Of a stretch of 5,559 nucleotides of DNA, positions 1-5,559 are shown piece by piece. The first letter of the stretch is position 1. The number at the start of each line of letters is the position of its first letter. Location: positions 1-5,559 of the forward strand of contig JAWOIG010000099.1 in the NCBI GenBank assembly GCA_046484775.1, in the 5' to 3' direction. The position numbers were made by a program, and so were the translations under genes. The notes under the pieces were generated by a model. It was not told where the DNA came from. It worked only from the letters and a program-made list of their open reading frames with translations, and did not search any database. Source of the DNA: JAFGQE01 sp046484775. GTDB taxonomy: Bacteria > Bacillota > Clostridia > DUPQ01.

Positions 1-571
1 GGCCGGTAAGCTTGGCCAGCAGCTTCCTTGTGTTTCTTTCCGTCGGAAACAGTGCTTCCGGCAGGAACGCCTTTATCATCCTGATGCCGTTCGAGCGGGC
101 TCCCTCCACCGAAACCGAACCCGATATTCCGACTATCCTTCGTATCCTTCCCGGCATCGTAATTGCCGCAAGTTGTGCAAGGTAACATCCATATGATACC
201 CCGACGGCATCCGCGGTTTCAATTCCCAGTCCGTCCATCAGTTCGGTCAGCCATATGGTTTGGTCAAAACCCCTCCCGTATCCGGGACCCGGGACGCTTT
301 TACCCGCTCCTCCCATTGCATCGACCGCCGTAATCCAAAACCGCTTCGACAGCTCCGCAGCATTGTAAATCCACATCAGCGCCGAATTATCCCCGACTCC
401 GTGAAATAAAAGCAGCGCAGGATTTTGTTTTTCACCCGCCTGTATGACGTGCGTCGTCCCGTACTGCGTTGCGACATCCGCTTGCTTAAAATCAATCTCC
501 CAGGCGCTCAGCAGCCGGTCGTATGACTCAAGTACTTCATTCCTTCCCTTTTCCGATTTGAACACTTTCAT
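1..571 (-). CDS. Alpha/beta-hydrolase fold protein, 3' end beyond window
   Basis: The frame is open from an ATG at 571 to the left edge, giving 190 residues without a stop. The start reads MKVFKSEKGRNEVLESYD. The fold is recognisable from a strand followed by HGVGDNSA (residues 57-64, the oxyanion-hole HG) and the nucleophile elbow G-V-S126-Y-G (residues 124-128). The order and spacing match alpha/beta hydrolases. The catalytic acid and histidine should lie in the missing C-terminal part, so activity cannot be confirmed here. There is no signal peptide, so it is probably cytoplasmic. It resembles the esterase-like hydrolases annotated near YbfK in Bacillota, but the substrate is unknown. The ATG follows the TetR stop codon with no gap, and its Shine-Dalgarno (AAAGG, about 9 bases upstream) lies inside the end of the TetR gene. 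The two genes are therefore probably co-transcribed and translationally coupled. Confidence 0.88.
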   Translation of the reverse strand, partial: MKVFKSEKGRNEVLESYDRLLSAWEIDFKQADVATQYGTTHVIQAGEKQNPALLLFHGVGDNSALMWIYNAAELSKRFWITAVDAMGGAGKSVPGPGYGRGFDQTIWLTELMDGLGIETADAVGVSYGCYLAQLAAITMPGRIRRIVGISGSVSVEGARSNGIRMIKAFLPEALFPTERNTRKLLAKLTG

Positions 572-1267
572 TTAAATCCGCCTTTCCGCGGTCAATCCCG
601 CCAATTCTTTCTTCCATGCCATTTCATCCACACCCAGTCCGGCCATCCCGAAAGCAAGCATCCCCTCGATCAGGTCTATGCGGTCATGCCGCTTGTCCTC
701 GTATCCGCGGCCCGCCATCATGCCGGTGAAACTGAACAAATTCGCTGCATAAACCGTCCAGAATGAGTTTGCGCCGGATGCTGCGTCAGTGCATTTCATC
801 GACCCTTCCTCCATTCCCGAAGCGATGATTTTTTCCAGGTTTTCCCTGTGCTCCGCGGATACTGCGAGCCCCTTTCCCCATTCTTCCGGCCCAAAGACCG
901 CATATGCGTCAAAAGGCATCCGCATCGCGAACCGGATAAGCCTTGGATCGCCAAGCGTCATGCCGAATATGCCGGCGGAATATTTTACGAGTTTTCCCAC
1001 CGGGTTCATGTTTTCACTGGCTTTATAAAATGTCCTGCTGAAATCCGCGGCTTTTTCAGCCGCCATATCAAAGAGTTCCCTGAACAAGTCGTTCTTTGTC
1101 TTGTAATAATAATAAACGAGGCCTTTCGCGACCCCGGCGTTGCCGGCCACTTCGTCCATGTCCGTTCCGTTGTATCCAAATCGCACATACAGGCTGAGCG
1201 CGGCGTCAAGTATCCGTTCCTTTTTATCTTTCCTGATCTTTTCATTTTGCTCTTTTGTCCTGGGCAT
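572..1267 (-). CDS. TetR/AcrR-family transcriptional regulator
   Basis: This 231-residue protein begins MPRTKEQNEKIRKDKKERI, a common opening for TetR regulators in Bacillota. The N-terminal DNA-binding domain spans about residues 14-62. Helix 1 is ERILDAALSLYVRFGYNGT, and the helix-turn-helix follows with DMDEVAGNAGVAKGLVYYYY, where AKGLVYYYY is the recognition helix, then KTKNDLF. The remainder is the helical ligand-binding and dimerisation domain, whose ligand cannot be told from sequence. The frame extends upstream to an ATG at 1282, but the 1267 start is preferred. GGAG lies 9 bases before it, nothing resembling a Shine-Dalgarno precedes 1282, and the GGAG itself lies inside the five extra codons. 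The gene has its own promoter and an inverted repeat at its transcription start, which suggests autorepression. It is followed without a gap by the alpha/beta-hydrolase gene. It probably controls that hydrolase and may also act on the upstream sugar operon. Confidence 0.93.
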   Translation of the reverse strand: MPRTKEQNEKIRKDKKERILDAALSLYVRFGYNGTDMDEVAGNAGVAKGLVYYYYKTKNDLFRELFDMAAEKAADFSRTFYKASENMNPVGKLVKYSAGIFGMTLGDPRLIRFAMRMPFDAYAVFGPEEWGKGLAVSAEHRENLEKIIASGMEEGSMKCTDAASGANSFWTVYAANLFSFTGMMAGRGYEDKRHDRIDLIEGMLAFGMAGLGVDEMAWKKELAGLTAERRI

Positions 1268-1276
1268 TTTTAGTTT

Positions 1277-1280
1277 CTCC
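1277..1280 (-). promoter_or_regulatory. Ribosome binding site GGAG deciding the TetR start
   Basis: On the minus strand GGAG is followed by nine bases and then the ATG at 1267. The first in-frame ATG (1282) overlaps this motif (ATGGAG) and has only AAAGTCAGTGTTAA before it, with no purine-rich site. From the predicted transcription start near 1297, the leader to 1267 is about 30 bases, whereas the leader to 1282 would be only about 14. Both points favour 1267. Confidence 0.7.
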
Positions 1281-1289
1281 ATTTAACAC

Positions 1290-1303
1290 TGACTTTTAAG
1301 TCA
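1290..1303. promoter_or_regulatory. Inverted repeat, candidate TetR operator
   Basis: On the minus strand the bases read TGACTT-AA-AAGTCA, six-base perfect arms around a two-base centre. The repeat begins directly after the TATAAT box (1304-1309) and spans the predicted transcription start near 1297. TetR-family repressors commonly bind short palindromes over their own promoters. Binding of this repeat by the adjacent TetR protein is inferred from position and symmetry only. Confidence 0.55.
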
Positions 1304-1332
1304 ATTATAAACCGCACTACATCCGAATGCAA
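1304..1332 (-). promoter_or_regulatory. Sigma-A type promoter for tetR-hydrolase unit
   Basis: The -10 box is a perfect TATAAT at 1309-1304 on the minus strand. The -35 box is TTGCAT at 1332-1327, which keeps the TTG of TTGACA, and the spacer is exactly 17 bases. The expected start of transcription is near 1297. The -35 box slightly overlaps the T-rich tail of the preceding terminator. Confidence 0.65.
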
Positions 1333-1335
1333 ATA

Positions 1336-1365
1336 AAAATGCCCGGGCTTTCGTCCGGGCATTTT
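1336..1365 (-). terminator. Rho-independent terminator of the sugar operon
   Basis: The arms AAAATGCCCGG and CCGGGCATTTT pair perfectly over 11 base pairs around an 8-base loop. On the minus strand the hairpin is followed by TATTT, completing a T-rich tail after CATTTT. It begins 17 bases past the stop codon of the symporter gene, so it ends the right-hand operon and insulates the tetR promoter that follows. The A-rich outer arm means it could also terminate plus-strand transcription, but no plus-strand gene is visible here. Confidence 0.88.
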
Positions 1366-1382
1366 GTTCTTTTATCAGCAGC

Positions 1383-2822
1383 TTATATGAGTTCTTTTTT
1401 CAGAGCCTCTATCTCGCTTTCGCTCAAATCCGTCTTTTCCGTTATTCCTCTCTTGAAATCGAGCAGATTGCGAAGCCTTTCATGAACTTGCTTTGAAAGC
1501 GGATATTTCCGGGCGAAGAATATCGTAACAACCAGAAGAACCACAGGAATCGCAAAGACGATTATCCTGAGCGCGGCTATCAATGATTCAGGCTGCTCGA
1601 ACAGGACCTCTTTCCCGTCCACGGTTTCAGGCTTGATATATCCGGAGATATTCAGAATCTGGGAAACGATGAATATTCCGAATGCGCTTGACGATTTTCT
1701 CACAAATGTCATTATTCCGCTGAACGACCCGCTTTTTCTTTCGCCGAAATACAGCTCGCCTACATCTGTGACATCGGGGAACATGGTCCACGGCATGACG
1801 ACGCATCCGCACAGGCCCATGCCTATGATTCCCGCCACCACATATATCGTCCAGGACGGCCATGTCACGGCATAGAACCCGAGAAGCGCGGCTCCGACTA
1901 TCCATACGGATGCGCTCAGAATGAAAGTCCTGGCTTTTCCGATGCGGTTCGCCAGCATGACGACCAACGGGAGAAACGCTATCTGCACTATCAGCATCGT
2001 TCCAAGCACGAACTCAAGCTCACCCGGCCTTCCAAGGAAGTATTTCATATAATATGCGAATATCGACGATATGACGTCCATCGAGAAGAACGCCAGCATA
2101 TATATGATGATCAGAAGCCTGAACGAGCGTATTTTGAACGGCGCGATGAAAGTCCGAAATGAAAACTTGGATTTTTCAGGCGTCATCGGGGCGCGTTCCC
2201 TGCATATGAAGAAAATCAGGAACAAGGGTATTGCGAAGAATACGCCGAACACTATTCCAAGAAGCATGTATCCTGTCTCGACGGATGCCGCCGCCTTGAC
2301 TATCTGCATGGGCAGCACCGCGCAAAGCAGGGAAGACACCTGCGAAAAGAACAGCCTTGTTCCGTTGACTATCGTCCTTCCCTCGTATTCCATGCTGACC
2401 TCGCTGCTCATGGATGAGTAAGGGACCATTATCACCGTCGATATCGTCGAATAGAACAGATATGCAAACAGGACATATGCGAACGTCGCGGCCTGCGATC
2501 CGAAGGAAACCGGCCACCACAGCATTACGAAGGCAATTATTATTCCGAACGACCCCGCCAGCAGGTAAGGACGCCTCCTGCCGAATTTCGACTTGGTGTT
2601 GTCCGTAATGACTCCCATGAGGGGATCGGAGACCGCGTCCCATATCCTGCTTATCAGCACTATGGTGCCTGCAAGACCGGGATTCAGCTTCACGACATCC
2701 GTCAGGAAGATCAGGTAGAAGAAGTTTATTACAAGCTGCCCGCCTCCGCCGAATATATCGCCCATGCCGAAAACCGCTATCTCCCCCTTGGTGAGCCTCT
2801 TCATTTTGGTCAATTTTCCCAT
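1383..2822 (-). CDS. GPH-family cation:sugar symporter (MFS fold)
   Basis: This 479-residue protein has about 12 hydrophobic segments, the usual size for the glycoside-pentoside-hexuronide family (MelB, LacS N-domain, XynP, UidB, YicJ; TC 2.A.2). The family signature between helices 2 and 3 is clear at residues 58-86: SRIWDAVSDPLMG, then ITDNTKSKFGRRRPY. D62 and D66 align by motif with the cation-site aspartates Asp55 and Asp59 of MelB. Further family-like segments are VPYSSM (133-138) and PWTMFPDVTDVGE (344-356). A polar helical tail follows the last membrane segment (about 438-479). The protein should import a glycoside or small oligosaccharide with Na+ or H+, but the exact sugar cannot be read from sequence. 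The start has AAGGGG six bases upstream. The gene lies 16 bases after the large anchored protein and just before a strong terminator, so it is the last gene of its operon. Confidence 0.95.
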   Translation of the reverse strand: MGKLTKMKRLTKGEIAVFGMGDIFGGGGQLVINFFYLIFLTDVVKLNPGLAGTIVLISRIWDAVSDPLMGVITDNTKSKFGRRRPYLLAGSFGIIIAFVMLWWPVSFGSQAATFAYVLFAYLFYSTISTVIMVPYSSMSSEVSMEYEGRTIVNGTRLFFSQVSSLLCAVLPMQIVKAAASVETGYMLLGIVFGVFFAIPLFLIFFICRERAPMTPEKSKFSFRTFIAPFKIRSFRLLIIIYMLAFFSMDVISSIFAYYMKYFLGRPGELEFVLGTMLIVQIAFLPLVVMLANRIGKARTFILSASVWIVGAALLGFYAVTWPSWTIYVVAGIIGMGLCGCVVMPWTMFPDVTDVGELYFGERKSGSFSGIMTFVRKSSSAFGIFIVSQILNISGYIKPETVDGKEVLFEQPESLIAALRIIVFAIPVVLLVVTIFFARKYPLSKQVHERLRNLLDFKRGITEKTDLSESEIEALKKELI

Positions 2823-2838
2823 ATCAATCCCCTTTCCG

Positions 2839-4809
2839 TCAGCCGATTTTCCTTACCATGTTATAGAAATCAAGATATAGCCGCTCTCCGCCGAATTCGA
2901 AGGTCATCGTGCTCTTCTCCCTGTCATTGAATGCATACGGCGAGTCATGCCTTGCGTAATCCGTGTCCACCGTGGTCCCGTTGACCTTGAACTCCCCGGC
3001 GAACTCAACCTCCAGCACCTTCCCGTTCGATTCATATGTAAGTATGCCTCCTTCATATGAAACCGCATTGCCCTTGATCCTGTCGATGAAATCGCCGAAT
3101 GTGCCCTCAGCAGTTTCAGTTCCTATTTCGAAAATCCAGTAGCTGTCCCTTCCATCCTGAATAAGGTCGTCTGCGCTGCCCTCGGCATAATGAAGGTCGT
3201 TCCGTGCCGTGAATGCGATATACTTGCCTTCAAGTCTTCCGAATGCGTATTTTCCTTCAATTACAACTTCGTCCAGCAGCTGCGAAGGGAAGTAGGCATG
3301 CGTATATCCGACCAGTGATTTCTCCATGAAGCCCTTCTTGTCCGGAATCCTATATATGCTGAGGTTGATGCTCTCATCCTGAACCGAATGCGGCATCCTG
3401 CCGTTCCCGACCCAGTATCCGGGGGATCCGCTCAAAGCCCCGCGGTCCGACAGGGGTCTTGCAGGATGGCTGTTGAAAATACTGACTTCATTCGAAAGCG
3501 TGGCTCCCCATGGATGCTGCTGATCGCCGTAATCGCCCGGATGATGGCTTTGCGCTGTCGCAAGCATATAGTCGGGAGTCCTGTATGTATATGTATCCGC
3601 ACGTTGTATCGCCACTCCGTTGGTCACGGGATTCAATACCTTTGAGACAAGCGGCAGCAGATTCAGTTTTTTCAGCAATGTAATGTTGATCAGTTTGAAA
3701 TCATTAAGGAATTCATTTGAGAACATGTTGTGGTCGTCGATGTATTTTATAGAGTTGGCTATTACACTGCTGTTTGTGAATGCTTCCATTGACCACTGCA
3801 TCATTATCTGGCCCGTGTCCGGGCCTACCAGTCCCTTTTCAGCCAGCTCGCCGACATCAAGACCGTTGCTGGCTTTAATAACCGCCGTATCCATGTCCCT
3901 GCCGATGAGTCTGATGACCCCGGGCACTTCATAATTTTTCATATAGATGAAGCATAGGTCCATTCCTATCCTTCCAACGGGATCAACCGGGAAACCCCAT
4001 ACATCCTGGATGACGGCTTTCATGGAATTCCCCGCCTCGCCGCTTTTCCTGTTCCTTTCGTAAGCCCTTCCGCTTGTGCTGATGAAAGTTCCGTTGTAGG
4101 ACTGCGTCGCTACGTCATAAAGCAGCAAATCCATTATGGCGGTTGCCTTTGACACTATTTCATCATCCCGGGCGAACTCGATCAGGTTGGCAAGCGGAGC
4201 AATGTCCTCTACATAATAAACGCTTGAGTACCATTCGGTGAATCCATAAAGCCAGCGCTGCTCCAGCCATATGAGTATGCGCTCTCTTGCAATCTCCATG
4301 TGCTCGGCGCCTGTCCTGCCGTCGTTTGTGAATATCTCATCCGGATAATACTGTCCCGCCAGATACTCCGATGCGGCAAAAAGAATCTGGTGGTTCTCCG
4401 ACCAGAAGCACATGCTGTCCTCCCCGGGCTGGTCCATCCAGTACCGAAAGCCCAGCATCGATGCCTTTATCCTTTCCATTGCCGCGGTATCGACCTTATC
4501 CGCATGCACATATATGATTCTCAGCAATGACTGGAAGCGGAAGTCGGCGCAATCATACCTTCCGTCTATATAATCGCAGGCGCCCGTCACATCACTCCAG
4601 TTTTCAACCAAAATCCCGTTTTCAAGCTGCCAAAGCACTTTCTCAGGATTCATCGGGATTTCTTCCTCCGGCCTTGCGCTTATTTTTTCAATCTTTCCGT
4701 TTCTGTTGATGTCTGCATAAACGGATACGCCGGCCGCAGCCAATATTACTATGATTATGCCAATTATCCACATAATCCTTCTCCCCTTTTTCTTTTTATA
4801 TCCCTTCAC
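2839..4809 (-). CDS. Membrane-anchored protein of uncharacterised family, helical toroid-like plus beta-rich domain
   Basis: No characterised enzyme is recognised in this 656-residue protein. It opens with a basic stretch (KKKKGRR, 5-11) and one hydrophobic segment (about 12-32), which suggests an uncleaved signal anchor with the bulk outside the cell. Residues about 55-400 look helical, with repeated aromatic and acidic patches: CFWSENHQ (134-141), TEWYSSVYYVED (191-202), SGRAYERNR (246-254) and WGFPVDPVGR (271-280). From about 405 it becomes beta-rich and Gly/Tyr-rich, with SHHPGDYGDQQHPW (421-434), GNGRMPHSVQ (468-477) and many short strands to the end. A helical domain followed by a beta domain, with Asn-His and Tyr candidates, resembles heparinase II/III- and alginate-lyase-type toroid enzymes in architecture. 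Lyase activity is only a hypothesis. The GTG start has AAGGAG six bases upstream and overlaps the oxidoreductase gene by 14 bases. The neighbouring sugar transporter and oxidoreductase support a carbohydrate role. Confidence 0.8.
   Translation of the reverse strand: MKGYKKKKGRRIMWIIGIIIVILAAAGVSVYADINRNGKIEKISARPEEEIPMNPEKVLWQLENGILVENWSDVTGACDYIDGRYDCADFRFQSLLRIIYVHADKVDTAAMERIKASMLGFRYWMDQPGEDSMCFWSENHQILFAASEYLAGQYYPDEIFTNDGRTGAEHMEIARERILIWLEQRWLYGFTEWYSSVYYVEDIAPLANLIEFARDDEIVSKATAIMDLLLYDVATQSYNGTFISTSGRAYERNRKSGEAGNSMKAVIQDVWGFPVDPVGRIGMDLCFIYMKNYEVPGVIRLIGRDMDTAVIKASNGLDVGELAEKGLVGPDTGQIMMQWSMEAFTNSSVIANSIKYIDDHNMFSNEFLNDFKLINITLLKKLNLLPLVSKVLNPVTNGVAIQRADTYTYRTPDYMLATAQSHHPGDYGDQQHPWGATLSNEVSIFNSHPARPLSDRGALSGSPGYWVGNGRMPHSVQDESINLSIYRIPDKKGFMEKSLVGYTHAYFPSQLLDEVVIEGKYAFGRLEGKYIAFTARNDLHYAEGSADDLIQDGRDSYWIFEIGTETAEGTFGDFIDRIKGNAVSYEGGILTYESNGKVLEVEFAGEFKVNGTTVDTDYARHDSPYAFNDREKSTMTFEFGGERLYLDFYNMVRKIG
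4771..4786 (-). promoter_or_regulatory. Second ribosome binding site and alternative ATG start of the 656-residue gene
   Basis: GGGGAG (4786-4781) stands seven bases before an in-frame ATG (4773-4771) that would begin the protein at Met13, directly at the hydrophobic segment. The preferred GTG at 4809 has its own AAGGAG (4821-4816). The GTG start keeps the basic stretch before the membrane segment, as the positive-inside rule favours. The ATG start would remove it and leave a 22-base gap to the upstream gene. Both starts have good ribosome sites, so the choice is not settled. Confidence 0.5.
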
Positions 4810-5559
4810 TTTTTTCTCCTTTTGCCTTGCTGTATATGAAATTAACCGCTTCCAGTACCCTGACCGCCTCGCTTCCCGGACAGAGATGCTCCTTGCCCGA
4901 CAATATCGAATCCCTGAAATCCCTCAGGCTTTTCTGAACCGCATGAACCGCGGGCCTGCCGTATCCGTACTTAGGCGGCCTGGCCCCGTAGAATTTCACC
5001 CCCGAGCTTTTCAGCTTGGTATATACTCCGTATCCATTTTCACCGAACACCTCAAGCCTTATTTCCTTTTCCACGGGAACCGCCATCGTGCAGGTGAACT
5101 GGACGGGAGTTCCGTTTTCCAGAACGATTTCCGCCGAACAGAAATCCTCCACTTCGGTTTCCCTGAACTTCAGCTGCCTGCATACGGCTTCCGCGCTTTT
5201 GACGCCGCAGCCGGTCATCCAAAGAATTATATCCAGCAGGTGGGAACCCTGGGTTATGAGGGTGCCGCCCCCGCTCTTCTCCAAGGAAGCGTGCCACGGG
5301 GATTTTGTGAAATAGCTTTCATCGCGGCTCCATGGCATGAGACACCTTATGAAAAGAATCCGCCCCAGGTCGCCGTTCATAACAGCTTTGGCGAGCCTGT
5401 GGCAGTTCGCATCGTACCTGTACTGGTAGTTCACTGCGATCTTCAGTCCGCTTTCTTCTGCCAGCGCGTTTATTTCAAGCGCATCCTCTGGTTTGATCGT
5501 AATCGGCTTCTCGCATAAAATGTGCTTGCAGTGTTCCAATGCCTTTTTCATGACGGGAT
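4796..5559 (-). CDS. Gfo/Idh/MocA-family NAD(P)-dependent oxidoreductase, 5' end beyond window
   Basis: The visible part is the C-terminal 253 complete codons, and the frame stays open at the right edge. An ATG at 5551 is internal, not the start: the residues after it, ALEHCKHILCEKPIT, are the family motif that normally follows an 80-90 residue Rossmann domain, which must lie outside the window. Numbering from that ATG, the catalytic-type Lys is K15 in CEKP. NYQYRYD (41-47) begins the second domain. GGGTLITQGSHLLD (94-107) supplies the active-site His104 and Asp107. The Asp often found in GGGxLxDxGxH is Thr here, a substitution I believe occurs in some branches. The family oxidises or reduces hydroxyl groups of sugars, inositols and related compounds in the cytoplasm. 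The substrate is unknown. Its end overlaps the GTG start of the following gene, so it belongs to the same operon as the anchored protein and the symporter. Confidence 0.93.
   Translation of the reverse strand, partial: PVMKKALEHCKHILCEKPITIKPEDALEINALAEESGLKIAVNYQYRYDANCHRLAKAVMNGDLGRILFIRCLMPWSRDESYFTKSPWHASLEKSGGGTLITQGSHLLDIILWMTGCGVKSAEAVCRQLKFRETEVEDFCSAEIVLENGTPVQFTCTMAVPVEKEIRLEVFGENGYGVYTKLKSSGVKFYGARPPKYGYGRPAVHAVQKSLRDFRDSILSGKEHLCPGSEAVRVLEAVNFIYSKAKGEKSEGI

Noticed and set aside
848..1273. Plus-strand open frame of 141 codons opposite the TetR gene
   Set aside because: It lies wholly inside the TetR coding sequence, and the product shows no family motif.
2071..2421. Plus-strand open frame of 116 codons opposite the symporter, and the 155-codon minus-strand frame at 2176-2643
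   Set aside because: Both overlap the GPH symporter in other frames, and neither translation resembles a protein family.
4678..4713. DINRNGKIEKIS after the membrane segment resembles an EF-hand or dockerin calcium loop
   Set aside because: The acidic residue at loop position 12 is missing (Ser), and no second loop or following helix pair is present, so chance similarity is more likely.
4751..5518. Plus-strand open frame of 255 codons opposite the oxidoreductase gene
   Set aside because: It is a shadow of a clearly conserved minus-strand gene. The translation has no recognisable domain.
5549..5551. ATG at 5551 as the start of the oxidoreductase
   Set aside because: The frame stays open upstream, and the CEKP motif lies only 13 residues after this ATG, whereas the family has a full Rossmann domain before it.
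1..5559. CRISPR arrays, tRNA or rRNA genes, insertion-sequence ends, riboswitches
   Set aside because: No repeated spacers, cloverleaf-like sequence, transposase motifs or long non-coding leader were seen. The longest gap between genes is about 115 bases and is explained by a terminator, promoter and operator.

Overview
The window is about 5.6 kb of compact, gene-dense bacterial DNA at roughly 50% G+C. All five recognisable genes lie on the minus strand, so they read from the right end to the left. Purine-rich Shine-Dalgarno sites, frequent AGG and ATA codons, a GTG start next to AAGGAG, and the gene types (GPH-family sugar symporter, Gfo/Idh/MocA oxidoreductase, short TetR regulator) suggest a Bacillota genome, probably Clostridia-like. 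That assignment is inference, because no taxonomic marker is present.

Right block, in transcription order: (1) the C-terminal three quarters of a Gfo/Idh/MocA-type NAD(P)-dependent sugar oxidoreductase (5559-4796, 5' end outside the window); (2) a 656-residue membrane-anchored protein with a helical N-terminal half and a beta-rich C-terminal half (4809-2839), resembling toroid-type polysaccharide lyases only in general architecture; (3) a 479-residue GPH-family (MelB/LacS/XynP-type) cation:sugar symporter (2822-1383). The first two overlap by 14 bases if the GTG start is used, the second and third are 16 bases apart, and a strong hairpin terminator (1336-1365) closes the set. This looks like one operon for taking up and using an oligosaccharide or glycoside. 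The anchored protein would act on the substrate outside the cell, the symporter would import the product, and the oxidoreductase would act on it in the cytoplasm.

Left block: a separate two-gene unit starts just past that terminator. A TTGCAT-17-TATAAT promoter drives a TetR-family repressor (1267-572), whose stop codon directly abuts the ATG of an alpha/beta hydrolase (571 to beyond base 1). A 14-base inverted repeat lies between the -10 box and the start codon, over the expected transcription start, and is a good candidate autoregulatory operator. The TetR start is best placed at an internal ATG (1267) rather than at the first in-frame ATG (1282).

No RNA genes, CRISPR arrays, insertion sequences or large repeats are visible. 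No gap longer than about 120 bases is free of genes. The least explained item is the 656-residue protein.
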